From Mucilaginibacter sp. L196 (GTDB taxonomy: Bacteria; Bacteroidota; Bacteroidia; Sphingobacteriales; Sphingobacteriaceae), in NCBI RefSeq assembly GCF_009765905.1, contig NZ_LMUO01000019.1, positions 518,541 to 582,540 on the forward strand: a DNA stretch of 64,000 bases, written 5' to 3'. Every line of letters begins with the position of its first letter. Positions within the stretch are counted from its first letter, which is position 1. The translations under genes were made by a program, and so were the position numbers. Positions 8,373 to 16,271 of this stretch are shown here, piece after piece. The notes under the pieces were generated by a model. It was not told the origin of the DNA and did no database searches. It worked only from the letters and a program-made list of their open reading frames with translations.

Positions 8373-9317
8373 ATGGCAATCATAAAACTATCGGCAACAG
8401 AACAAAGGCGCTTATCGGCATTTTTTACATGCCTGGTATTGGCTGCGTTGGCGTGGTTATGTATTACATTATCAAACCCTTATAATTACACGGTTAAACG
8501 TGTGCTGAGTTATAAAAATACTCCCCAAAAAAGAGCATTTCACTCCCTGCAATCAGATACGGTTGATATCACAATTAGAGGCACCGGATGGCAAATGCTT
8601 TATGCCATGATGCATTATAGCAGCAATAGTTTAGTTGTAGATCTGAGGCCTTTAAATACAGGGAATTATGTAGTGCTGAGCTCTCAGGAAATGCAAATTG
8701 CTGATGGCGAAGTAAATCATGATGTGGTATCATTTAATCCCGATACACTTTATTTTGACTTTTTAAACCGGATGGTGAAAAGGGTGCCTATAAAGTTATT
8801 GAACGATGTTACCTATCAACAGCAATTTTCACAGGCAAATAACCCTATTTTGAAGCCATCATATATCACTATTGTTGGCCCTACCGATAGGTTGAATAAC
8901 ATAACTGAATGGGACACTGATTCGCTCATCGTGAAAAAAGTTAACGAAACTGTTCGCACCAGATTAAATTTGCAGCCTGTTAACGAGGGTAATATCACCA
9001 TATATCCTAAAGCGGTGGATGTGGTTTTTCCTGTAGATGAATTTACAGAGAAAACCCTTGAAATACCTGTGAAGCTGATTAACAACAGCGACTTTTACAA
9101 TGTGAAGGTTTTTCCGGAAAAGGTAACGGTTACATTTATGACATCGTTACGAAGGTATGCAGAAACTGATGAAGATTTTTTTGAGGCCGAGGCTGATCTA
9201 AACTTATGGAAAAATCAAGGTTATAGTACCTTGCCGGTAAAACTTACCCGGGTACCGCCATTTTGCAAAGTAATAAGCGTAGAACCACAGAATATTGATT
9301 TTATAGTAAAAAAATAA
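8373..9317 (+). CDS. YbbR-like domain protein (CdaR family)
   Basis: A 314-residue single-pass membrane protein. The hydrophobic segment near residues 15-33 is followed by an extracytoplasmic part with repeated YbbR-like beta domains, for example IRGTGWQMLYAM and VKRVPIKLLNDV. In Firmicutes the YbbR protein CdaR regulates the c-di-AMP cyclase CdaA. No cyclase gene is adjacent here, so that role is not supported by context. The stop codon (9315-9317) directly abuts the coaE start, indicating coupled expression. Confidence 0.8.
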   Translation: MAIIKLSATEQRRLSAFFTCLVLAALAWLCITLSNPYNYTVKRVLSYKNTPQKRAFHSLQSDTVDITIRGTGWQMLYAMMHYSSNSLVVDLRPLNTGNYVVLSSQEMQIADGEVNHDVVSFNPDTLYFDFLNRMVKRVPIKLLNDVTYQQQFSQANNPILKPSYITIVGPTDRLNNITEWDTDSLIVKKVNETVRTRLNLQPVNEGNITIYPKAVDVVFPVDEFTEKTLEIPVKLINNSDFYNVKVFPEKVTVTFMTSLRRYAETDEDFFEAEADLNLWKNQGYSTLPVKLTRVPPFCKVISVEPQNIDFIVKK

Positions 9318-9911
9318 ATGCTAAAAGTAGGTATAACCGGTAACATAGGTAGTGGCAAAACTACGGTGAGCAAAATATTTGAAGTATTGGGCATCCCTGT
9401 TTTTTATGCTGATGATGAGGCTAAAAAAGTAATGGTTAATGATGCTATTCTAATTGCTGAACTTAAACAGGCCTTTGGTGAGCAATCGTATTTTGAAGAT
9501 GGTTCACTAAACCGCAAGCATATAGCAGGTATAGTTTTTAATAACGAAGCGGAACTAAATAAACTGAATGCTATTGTACATCCTGCAGTTTTTAGAGCTT
9601 TTGACAATTGGGTACCCCAATTTAAAAGCGCGCCCTATGTGCTAAAAGAAGCTGCATTGCTGTTTGAAAGCAGCTCCTATAAAATGTGCGACAAAAGCAT
9701 TATGGTTACAGCGCCATTGGAATTGCGTATAGCACGCGTGATGTTGCGTGACGGGCTAAGTAGAGATGAGATACTAAACAGAGAGGCAAGGCAGTTTTCT
9801 GAAGAGAAGAAATTGCAGCTTGCTGATTATGCTATAAAGAACGATAATACAGAGCTGGTAATACCACAAGTGCTGGCTTTGCATGAGCAGTTTATCGAGT
9901 TGCAGAATTAA
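9318..9911 (+). CDS. coaE: Dephospho-CoA kinase
   Basis: Last step of CoA synthesis: ATP-dependent phosphorylation of the 3'-OH of dephospho-CoA. The 197-residue length is normal. P-loop GNIGSGKTT is at 8-16, then the DDEAKK motif near 32-37 typical of the family. KEAALLFESS and the lid region RDGLSRDEILNRE follow. The start immediately follows the ybbR stop with no spacer, so the two are translated from one message. Confidence 0.95.
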   Translation: MLKVGITGNIGSGKTTVSKIFEVLGIPVFYADDEAKKVMVNDAILIAELKQAFGEQSYFEDGSLNRKHIAGIVFNNEAELNKLNAIVHPAVFRAFDNWVPQFKSAPYVLKEAALLFESSSYKMCDKSIMVTAPLELRIARVMLRDGLSRDEILNREARQFSEEKKLQLADYAIKNDNTELVIPQVLALHEQFIELQN

Positions 9912-9967
9912 CTCACCCGACCACGCTTCGCTGGTCGACCTCTCTTCGCCTGTGGCGGAAAGAGGTG
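9911..9967. repeat. GC-rich interspersed hairpin repeat, copy 1 (CTCACCCG type)
   Basis: The stretch begins CTCACCCG, has an internal CTTCGCT block and ends in a CCTCTCT...AAAGAGG hairpin. The same layout in opposite orientation occurs at 35622-35676. It starts at the coaE stop codon. No coding potential. Confidence 0.6.
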
Positions 9968-10016
9968 TAAAAATTAAATTTTAATCAACCTACGGTTGGT
10001 TAATTACTACTTAGTA

Positions 10017-10958
10017 ATGAATATCAAAGACGATTTTCTTTCTATCAATATAAACGGCATTTACTGTAAATACGGCGATTTCTATCTCGATCCTAAACAA
10101 CCAGTAGAAAAGGCAGTAATATCACATGCTCATGCTGATCATGCGGTTAGCGGGAATAACGAAGTGTTTTGTACTGAAGCTACTGCTGCTTTTATGCAGC
10201 TGCGTTATGGCAAAAACTCAGCTAAGGTTTTTAATATAATACCTTATCATCAATCGTTTGATATTAGCGGCGTTACAGTTACTTTAATATCGGCGGGGCA
10301 TATATTGGGTTCTGCGCAGGTATTAATGGAATACGGGGGCGTAAAATATCTTTATACGGGCGATTATAAGATACAGCCTGACGCTACCTGTGAGCCAATT
10401 GAGTGGGTTAAGGCCGATGTACTGATTACCGAAAGTACTTTTGCTGACCCGGAGGTGTTGCACCCCGACCCTGTGGAAGAGATCAAAAAACTGAATGATA
10501 TTAAGATCAATATCTTACTAGGTGCTTATGGTTTGGGTAAAAGCCAGCGGTTGATACAGATGATTAATGAACATGCCCCACAGAAAACGATATTGGTGCA
10601 TCATCGCATTATGCCTATAAACTCTATTTATGAAAAACTAGGTTATTCGCCGGGTAAATACCAGATGTATGGCCGTAAATTGATGAAGGAGCAAAAGGAG
10701 TATGTATATATTGTGCCGCCTTTTACGTTTGATAGCTATATTAATGCAAAAGGGGTGAAGCGCCTGTTTGCTTCGGGGTGGAAGAATTTGCAGGTGAATT
10801 TGAATGATACGTTGTTTATATCAGATCATGTGGATTGGAATGACATTCTGGAGGCTGTAAAACAAGTTGAACCCAAACAATTATGGACATTACATGGCAA
10901 CGGAAAGCATTTGAAAGAACACTTTGGGAATGATATTGTTGTGAAATTATTGAATTGA
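10017..10958 (+). CDS. Metallo-beta-lactamase fold DNA exonuclease (beta-CASP/SNM1-like)
   Basis: The ATG at 10017 is preferred over the upstream TTG at 9996 and gives 313 residues. The MBL metal motif HAHADH is at 37-42, followed by AGHILGSAQ and YTGDYK. The C-terminal half has the beta-CASP-like KTILVHHRI and a terminal LHGNGKH. These match the ligase-associated DNA exonuclease family, which often sits beside ATP-dependent DNA ligases. No ligase is adjacent here. Its stop overlaps the start of a DUF5522 mini-gene by one base. Confidence 0.85.
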   Translation: MNIKDDFLSININGIYCKYGDFYLDPKQPVEKAVISHAHADHAVSGNNEVFCTEATAAFMQLRYGKNSAKVFNIIPYHQSFDISGVTVTLISAGHILGSAQVLMEYGGVKYLYTGDYKIQPDATCEPIEWVKADVLITESTFADPEVLHPDPVEEIKKLNDIKINILLGAYGLGKSQRLIQMINEHAPQKTILVHHRIMPINSIYEKLGYSPGKYQMYGRKLMKEQKEYVYIVPPFTFDSYINAKGVKRLFASGWKNLQVNLNDTLFISDHVDWNDILEAVKQVEPKQLWTLHGNGKHLKEHFGNDIVVKLLN

Positions 10959-11116
10959 TGCTCGAGGAAAATATTGATTATTATATTAACGAGGATGGTA
11001 ATTTCGTTTTTACCGAAGCGTACCATTTAAAGCGGGGCTATTGTTGCAAAAACAAATGCCTGCACTGCCCATGGAAATACGGAAAAACTGAAGAGGACGA
11101 ACAAATTAAAAAATAA
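10958..11116 (+). CDS. DUF5522 mini-protein
   Basis: This 52-residue ORF starts with ATG at 10958, overlapping the exonuclease stop as TGATG, and ends at a TAA at 11114-11116. The translation includes YYINEDGNFVFTEAYHLKRG followed by a cysteine cluster CCxxxCxxC ending in PW. That is the DUF5522 pattern of Bacteroidota and other phyla (YHLKRGxCC...CRHCPY). Four cysteines suggest a small metal site. The function is unknown. The overlap implies translational coupling with the exonuclease. Confidence 0.85.
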   Translation: MLEENIDYYINEDGNFVFTEAYHLKRGYCCKNKCLHCPWKYGKTEEDEQIKK

Positions 11117-11143
11117 TAAGGATATTTGTATTTAACATAGGCG

Positions 11144-11593
11144 ATGCGAATAGAAGAAGAAATACAAAGCACTAAGTTTGAGGATAATTACCAAAAAGCG
11201 GTAATTAATATAAATTATACCCAGAACTGGCTTAGTAATCATTTACGTGGTGAGTTTGATAAGTTCAATCTTACTATGCAGCAGTTTAATATCTTGCGTA
11301 TATTAAGGGGGCAGTATCCAAAACCCGCTACAGTAAATTTACTTAAAGAGCGTATGTTGGATAAAATGTCGGATGCATCACGTATTGTTGACCGTTTGGT
11401 TCAAAAGGAACTTGTTTCGCGATGTACCAATACTTGCGACCGTAGGGCTGTTGATATTCGTATTAGTGATAAGGGCCTCGAAGTATTATCCAAAATAGAG
11501 GTTGAATTTAAGACCAAAGACCTTATTAAAAATAACCTTACCGAAGAAGAAGCAGGTAAATTAAGTGATCTTTTAGATAAATTGAGGGGTTAA
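11144..11593 (+). CDS. MarR-family transcriptional regulator
   Basis: A 149-residue winged-helix protein with the MarR layout. The N-terminal helix carries YTQNWLSNHLRGEFDKFNL, then MQQFNILRILRGQYPKPATV. The recognition helix lies near MSDASRIVDRLVQKELV, and the wing follows at CDRRAVDIRISDKG. A pair of cysteines (RCTNTCDRRA) in the wing region could sense oxidants, as in some MarR proteins, but that is inference. It is convergent with the PAP2 gene, overlapping it by four bases. No target operon is obvious. Confidence 0.9.
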   Translation: MRIEEEIQSTKFEDNYQKAVININYTQNWLSNHLRGEFDKFNLTMQQFNILRILRGQYPKPATVNLLKERMLDKMSDASRIVDRLVQKELVSRCTNTCDRRAVDIRISDKGLEVLSKIEVEFKTKDLIKNNLTEEEAGKLSDLLDKLRG

Positions 11594-12174
11594 ATTACTG
11601 GCACCCATTCCGGGAATCTAAGCTGAAGCTTTTTAAATAAAGTATAAAACAACCACCCCACAGAAGCGCCATATAGTGCGCCGCAAAAAACATCAATCGG
11701 GTAATGTACGCCTACGTAAATTTGGGCAAAGCTAATGCTCCCTGCCCAAAGTATCCCCCAAAAACAAATCCAGCGCCAACGCATACAAAATACCAATATT
11801 ATAAAAATGGCCATGGCAAAATGATCGGTGGCATGAGTAGACGGGAAACTGTAGCCTGAGCCGCAGCTTATACGTTCGACATCGGTCAATGACGTGATTG
11901 GATCTCGGCACGGCCGCAATCTGTGCACCAATGGTTTCACTATACTTGCACTGGTAAAATCAGCAAAACCCGCTGAGCAGGCTATCAATACAATAATGAT
12001 GATACCTTTCTTTCTATACCTCCACAAACAAAAAAACACAATGAATATATAAAGCGGTATCCATGATTTAGGGTTACGCAGCCATGGCATTATCCAATCA
12101 AAAAAAGGATTGGTCATACCATAATTTATGATATGGAACAGATGACGATCGAATTGTAAAAGCTGCTCGGGCAT
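11590..12174 (-). CDS. PAP2-family membrane phosphatase
   Basis: A 194-residue protein with about five membrane helices. It acts on lipid or isoprenoid phosphates at the membrane. Motif 1 is KPLVHRLRP (K-x6-RP) and motif 2 is PSTH (SFPSTHATDHF). Motif 3 reads AQIYVGVHYPID, so the usual SR is AQ while the catalytic His and Asp are kept. It could be an undecaprenyl-pyrophosphate or lipid A phosphatase; sequence alone does not decide. It is divergent from glmM, with a short shared promoter region. Confidence 0.85.
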   Translation of the reverse strand: MPEQLLQFDRHLFHIINYGMTNPFFDWIMPWLRNPKSWIPLYIFIVFFCLWRYRKKGIIIIVLIACSAGFADFTSASIVKPLVHRLRPCRDPITSLTDVERISCGSGYSFPSTHATDHFAMAIFIILVFCMRWRWICFWGILWAGSISFAQIYVGVHYPIDVFCGALYGASVGWLFYTLFKKLQLRFPEWVPVI

Positions 12175-12228
12175 AATTTATATTGCCAAATATAACCAAT
12201 AAATGGAGTGGCTATTGGTTAATTGTTT

Positions 12229-12236
12229 TAATTTTG
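12229..12236 (+). promoter_or_regulatory. -7 element of the glmM promoter
   Basis: TAATTTTG fits TAnnTTTG exactly. No convincing TTTG lies about 19 bp upstream. Transcription would begin near 12241-12244, downstream of the in-frame TTG at 12183. This supports the TTG at 12258 as the glmM start. Confidence 0.55.
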
Positions 12237-12257
12237 CATCAAAATAATACAACAGCT

Positions 12258-13646
12258 TTGACACTCATAAAATCAATTTCGGGCATTAGGGGCACCATAG
12301 GCGGTGCGGCGGGCGATGGTTTAACACCCGTGGATATTGTAAAGTTCACTTCGGCATTTGGTACCTGGGCCATTCAACAATCCGGACTTAAAAAGATAGT
12401 TATTGGTCGTGATGCACGTATATCGGGCAGTATGGTGAATAATTTGGTTGTAGGTACTTTACAAGGTTTAGGTATTGATGTGGTTGATCTGGGTTTATCA
12501 ACCACACCAACGGTTGAGATAGCGGTTCCTGCTGAAGAGGCTGCTGGTGGTATCATCATTACTGCAAGCCATAACCCAAAACAATGGAATGCACTTAAAT
12601 TATTAAATAGTAACGGCGAGTTTATCAGCGATGCTGATGGCCAGGCCGTACTCGAAATTGCTGAAAATAGTGATTTTAACTATGCCGCAGTAGATGATTT
12701 GGGTAAAGTGGTGTTGGATGATAGCTATCTGCAAAAACACATAGATGTAATACTGGCTTTGCCATTGGTTGATGTTAAAGCTATAGCCGCAGCCGACTTT
12801 AAGGTGGTTATAGATTGCGTTAACTCCACAGGAGGGATATTTGTACCGGCTTTATTAAAGGCATTGGGCGTTAAAACGGTGCATGAATTGTATTGTGAGC
12901 CGGATGGTAAGTTTCCGCATAATCCGGAGCCTTTACCTGAGAATTTGGTGGCGTTATCAAAAGAAGTATTAAGCAAACGTGCCGATATAGGGATTGCGGT
13001 TGACCCAGATGTTGATCGTCTTTGTTTTGTTTGTGAAGATGGCAGCATGTTTGGCGAAGAATATACATTGGTTGCCGTGGCTGATTATGTGCTGAAGCAT
13101 AATAAAGGCAATACGGTATCAAATCTATCATCAACCCGTGCCTTGCGTGATGTTACAGAGAAGGCAGGTGGTGAATACAACGCGGCGGCAGTTGGGGAGG
13201 TGAACGTGGTTAACAAAATGAAAGAAACCAATGCGGTTATAGGCGGCGAAGGTAATGGCGGGGTGATTTATCCTGAATTACATTACGGACGTGATGCTTT
13301 GGCTGGTATCGCTTTATTTTTAACGCATTTGGCTAAATCGGGCAAAACAGTATCTGCTTTAAGAGCATCATACCCTAACTATTTCATCTCAAAAAACAAA
13401 ATAACGCTTACACCCGAGATGGATATTGATGCGCTATTGTTAAAGGTTGAAGAGAAATATAAAAATCAACCTCATAGCACTATTGATGGTTTGAAAATAG
13501 AATTTGATAAAGAATGGGTACATTTGCGCAAATCGAACACTGAGCCGATTATCCGTATTTATTCGGAAGCAAGCTCGGAAACGGTGGCGAATAGCCTGGC
13601 AAACAAGATTATTGCCGATATAAAAGAAATATTACTTATTGAGTGA
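12258..13646 (+). CDS. glmM: Phosphoglucosamine mutase
   Basis: Converts glucosamine-6-P to glucosamine-1-P for peptidoglycan and LPS precursor synthesis. No ATG is present near the expected N-terminus. The TTG at 12258 gives the family start (M)TLIKSISGIRGTIGG and 462 residues. The active-site serine is in TASHNP (102-107, S104). DPDVDR near 245 binds the metal, EGNGG binds sugar, and RKSNTEPIIRIY near the end binds phosphate. Its stop codon lies inside the first unit of an 8-bp repeat arm. Confidence 0.94.
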   Translation: MTLIKSISGIRGTIGGAAGDGLTPVDIVKFTSAFGTWAIQQSGLKKIVIGRDARISGSMVNNLVVGTLQGLGIDVVDLGLSTTPTVEIAVPAEEAAGGIIITASHNPKQWNALKLLNSNGEFISDADGQAVLEIAENSDFNYAAVDDLGKVVLDDSYLQKHIDVILALPLVDVKAIAAADFKVVIDCVNSTGGIFVPALLKALGVKTVHELYCEPDGKFPHNPEPLPENLVALSKEVLSKRADIGIAVDPDVDRLCFVCEDGSMFGEEYTLVAVADYVLKHNKGNTVSNLSSTRALRDVTEKAGGEYNAAAVGEVNVVNKMKETNAVIGGEGNGGVIYPELHYGRDALAGIALFLTHLAKSGKTVSALRASYPNYFISKNKITLTPEMDIDALLLKVEEKYKNQPHSTIDGLKIEFDKEWVHLRKSNTEPIIRIYSEASSETVANSLANKIIADIKEILLIE

Positions 13647-13677
13647 TGGACTGATTTAGCGAATGAGTGATTTTTTA
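13638..13677. repeat. Left arm of 8-bp units flanking four-helix-bundle gene 1
   Basis: Five 8-bp steps starting at 13638 share the pattern AwTnAGTG (13638, 13646, 13654, 13662, 13670). The first unit contains the glmM stop codon (13644-13646). The arm is the inverse of the array at 14082-14113, and the two enclose a four-helix-bundle gene. Confidence 0.85.
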
Positions 13678-13706
13678 TTTATGGGTGAATAAATTATATT
13701 CACTTT

Positions 13707-14077
13707 ATGGAAAGAATGGAAAAATCCGAATTTGCTGAATACTTTAGAAAGAGAACTAAGAAATTTGTTGTTGATAATATAGATTTATTTAGATCATTAC
13801 CCAAAACCGAAGAAGCAAAAATAATAGGCCGACAGTTATTAAGATGCTCTTCTTCGGTTGGTTCAAATTACCGGGCTGCCTGCCGGGCAAGATCACAGGC
13901 AGAGTTTCATTCTAAACTTTCCATCGTTGTAGAAGAAGCTGACGAAAGTGTTTTTGGATGGAAATTTTAATTGACTCCAATATTGTAAAACCGGGTGAGA
14001 TAAACGGTTTAATGAATGAAGCTAATGAAATATTAAAAGTTGTTTCAACTGCACGTAAGTCAGTATCAAACAAATAA
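13707..14077 (+). pseudogene. Four-helix-bundle protein (23S rRNA intervening-sequence/Avd-like), frameshifted
   Basis: The intact frame gives 87 residues to 13970 and has the family core KIIGRQLLRCSSSVGSNYRAA and EADES. After the run of five T at 13951-13955 the family continuation is found in another frame (WMEILIDSNIVKPGEINGLM) and stops at 14077. One extra T would restore a normal 123-residue protein. This is a single-base deletion, a sequencing error, or a slippage site. The family folds as a four-helix bundle and forms pentamers; its cellular role is unknown. Inverted 8-bp arrays lie on both sides. Confidence 0.85.
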
Positions 14078-14081
14078 AATA

Positions 14082-14113
14082 AATCACTCATTCACTAAAT
14101 CACTCATTCACAA
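14082..14113. repeat. Right arm of 8-bp units flanking four-helix-bundle gene 1
   Basis: Four 8-bp units (14082, 14090, 14098, 14106) alternate AATCACTC and ATTCACnA. It is the inverse of 13638-13677 and almost identical to the inverse of 28911-28942 before thyA. It lies in the leader of the cysteine desulfurase gene, 9 bases before its ATG. Confidence 0.88.
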
Positions 14114-14122
14114 ATAAGAACT

Positions 14123-15259
14123 ATGCGTGTTTACTTAGATAATGCTGCAACTACTCCGTTAGACCCGGAAGTGATGAAGGAAATGTTTAAAGTGATGGAA
14201 AATACCTATGGTAACCCATCATCAATCCATTCACATGGCCGTGAAGCCCGTACGCTTATTGAACGTTCACGCAAAACGGTTGCTAATTTGCTGGGTACAT
14301 CACCATCGGAGATATTCTTTACTTCGAGCGGTACTGAGGCTGATAATATGGCTATCAGATGTGGTATTGTTGATCATAATATTAAACATGCCATTACCAG
14401 CCGTATCGAGCACCATGCGGTTATACATACTTTTGAAGCGCTTGAAAAAACTGGTGTTATTAAACTCAGCTTTGTCAATCTTGATTCAAAAGGTAATATC
14501 GACTACGAACATCTTGAAACTTTATTGAAGGATAACGAACGTAGCTTCGTATCTATAATGCATGCTAATAATGAGATAGGTACTTTGTCAGACATAGAAC
14601 GTATTGGTGATTTGTGCGAGACTTATAACGCCATTTATCATTGTGATACCGTGCAAACTATGGGGCACTACAAGCATGATTTAAGTAAGTTAAAGGCTCA
14701 CTTCGTAGTTTGTTCAGCACATAAGCTGCATGGGCCAAAAGGTGTAGGGTTTTTACATATCAATCACCGTATAAAAATTAAACCACTTATTTACGGCGGC
14801 GCTCAGGAACGTAATATGCGTGGTGGTACCGAAAATATCTATGGCATTGTTGGACTGGCTAAAGCTTTGGATATGGCTTATGCCGAGATGGAGCAGCACC
14901 AGCAGCACATACAAGGCTTAAAAACCTATATGATCGACCAGTTGAAGGAAAGTATCACCGGTATTGAATTTAATGGCGAGATAGACCCAGATAAAAGTTT
15001 ATATACTGTTTTAAACGTTTCCTTTCCTGAAATGGAAATGGCTGATATGTTACTGTTCAACTTGGACATTGCCGGGATTTCTGCATCCGGAGGAAGTGCC
15101 TGTAGTTCAGGTAGCGATATTGGATCACATGTGCTTACCGCAATCGGCGCGAGCCCATCAAGGCCGTCTGTAAGATTTTCCTTTTCAAAAAACACTACAA
15201 AAGAGGAGATAGACTATACAGTAGCCAAAGTACGCGAGTTGTGTTTGGTTAGCGCTTAA
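14123..15259 (+). CDS. Cysteine desulfurase (NifS/IscS family)
   Basis: PLP enzyme that moves sulfur from cysteine to a persulfide for Fe-S clusters or tRNA thiolation. At 378 residues it has the normal length. The N-terminal VYLDNAATTPLDPEV is typical. The PLP lysine K201 is in SAHKLHGPKGVG. RGGTEN lies at 233-238, and the catalytic Cys327 is in GGSACSSG, the NifS/IscS-type loop. No iscU, iscA or sufB-like gene is adjacent. The leader carries the 14082-14113 repeat arm. Confidence 0.93.
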   Translation: MRVYLDNAATTPLDPEVMKEMFKVMENTYGNPSSIHSHGREARTLIERSRKTVANLLGTSPSEIFFTSSGTEADNMAIRCGIVDHNIKHAITSRIEHHAVIHTFEALEKTGVIKLSFVNLDSKGNIDYEHLETLLKDNERSFVSIMHANNEIGTLSDIERIGDLCETYNAIYHCDTVQTMGHYKHDLSKLKAHFVVCSAHKLHGPKGVGFLHINHRIKIKPLIYGGAQERNMRGGTENIYGIVGLAKALDMAYAEMEQHQQHIQGLKTYMIDQLKESITGIEFNGEIDPDKSLYTVLNVSFPEMEMADMLLFNLDIAGISASGGSACSSGSDIGSHVLTAIGASPSRPSVRFSFSKNTTKEEIDYTVAKVRELCLVSA

Positions 15260-15452
15260 TATTATTTGTAGAAAGTTTTTTTTTATTTAATTGTAACTTG
15301 TTGTAAAATAGGTACCTTAGTGTATTGAATTTAATTTCCCCCTGGTTGGTTAAATTGTTGGCATGGTAATGGCTTTTAGTTAGTTATCAGTTAATAATTA
15401 AGTTATAAAAGCCGCAGATGTTGTAAATGTATCTGCACAATAAATACCAATC

Positions 15453-15722
15453 ATGGAAAAGAGTAAAAATATCAAACCTGGTCAGGCCCCTGAGAGAAAG
15501 CAGCCGGAAAAAGACAAAACAATCTATCCGCACGAGAATGAATTTTCTGAACCAGCAGAAGGTAGTGATGCGTCATATAGTGAAAAAAATGATGTTACTC
15601 CTCCAAATAAAAAGGAGTTTCCGGCAGTTGGCCCCGCAGAAACAGATTTTGTTAGTCGCCCTAATGGCCGTACTACAGGCCGTATGATAGGCCATGAACC
15701 AGGAACAGAAAACAATCTATAA
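15453..15722 (+). CDS. Small hydrophilic protein of unknown function
   Basis: An 89-residue very polar, Pro/Glu/Lys-rich sequence with no hydrophobic core, probably disordered. Fragments such as KPGQAPERKQPEKDK and GRTTGRMIGHEPGTENN are seen. An overlapping frame (15427-15687) exists, but its basic, repetitive translation looks like a shadow. A similar small polar gene follows after 12 bases, and the pair ends at a terminator, so they probably form a two-gene operon. I do not recognise the family. Confidence 0.6.
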   Translation: MEKSKNIKPGQAPERKQPEKDKTIYPHENEFSEPAEGSDASYSEKNDVTPPNKKEFPAVGPAETDFVSRPNGRTTGRMIGHEPGTENNL

Positions 15723-15734
15723 TCTATTACAACT

Positions 15735-15935
15735 ATGAAAAGCGAAAACAAAATCTCGGGAAACGATGGCGAAACAAAAGCGCACACCCACAGCAACGAC
15801 TATAACAACGAGATGAGCTCGGGAACTATAGGCGCTGAAGGTAGTATTGATAATGGTGCCAGCACATTAAGGGCATTACGTAAGAAACATGCGGACAAAT
15901 CTGTTGGAAAAAGCACTAGAAGACCTATGTTATAG
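15735..15935 (+). CDS. Small hydrophilic protein of unknown function, second of a pair
   Basis: A 66-residue polar protein rich in Asn, Gly, Ser and Thr, ending in a basic tail (ALRKKHADKSVGKSTRRP). Like its upstream neighbour it lacks a hydrophobic core and is probably disordered. The 12-base gap and the hairpin terminator just downstream support co-transcription and that this is a real gene. Function unknown. Confidence 0.6.
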   Translation: MKSENKISGNDGETKAHTHSNDYNNEMSSGTIGAEGSIDNGASTLRALRKKHADKSVGKSTRRPML

Positions 15936-15988
15936 TTACCGGCTAAACCGGGATCACATATCCCATTTGCTCACAACACCGGTAATAG

Positions 15989-16017
15989 AAAAGGCTCTGA
16001 GAAATCAGGGCCTTTTT
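15989..16017 (+). terminator. Terminator of the small-protein pair
   Basis: The stem 15989-16000 / 16005-16016 has one mismatch, a GAAA tetraloop at 16001-16004, and a run of five T closing the right side. It lies about 55 bases after the 66-residue gene. Confidence 0.75.
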
Positions 16018-16054
16018 GTGTTTTAATCATTTTAGATAAACACAAAATCAAGGT

Positions 16055-16164
16055 GTCATTGCGAGGAACGAAGCAATCTCTACATAGGCAAGGCAATTAG
16101 AAAGGGATTGAACTTGTAGGGCTGCTCTGTAAAGTATAGAGATTGCTTCGTACCTCGCAATGAC
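16055..16164. repeat. 110-bp terminal-inverted-repeat element, copy 1 (GTCATTGCGAGGA type)
   Basis: The element starts GTCATTGCGAGGAACGAAGC and ends with the near-perfect inverse, giving terminal inverted repeats of about 26 bp around a ~58-bp core. The copy at 21662-21771 has exactly the same length and aligns along its whole length in reverse orientation. It is non-coding and MITE-like. Confidence 0.88.
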
Positions 16165-16232
16165 GATAGTTTAATAACTTCTTCTTAAGTCCTCAATTTG
16201 TAAGGTTATTGTCAAACTGAAAATAATTCTTT

Positions 16233-16271
16233 AAACATATGATGTTTTGTTTAATAAACATCATATGTTTG
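16233..16271 (+). promoter_or_regulatory. Palindromic operator and -7 element of the FadR-like gene
   Basis: A perfect 15-bp inverted repeat (16233-16247 with 16256-16270, half-site AAACATATGATGTTT) is separated by 8 bp. The right arm overlaps the -7 element TATGTTTG (16264-16271). The ATG follows 19 bases later. A repressor bound here would block transcription, so autoregulation by the FadR-like protein is the simplest reading. Confidence 0.7.

Noticed and set aside
15427..15687. 86-residue ORF overlapping the small hydrophilic gene
   Set aside because: Basic, repetitive translation in a shifted frame; the 15453 frame has better spacing to the next gene and reads to the operon end.
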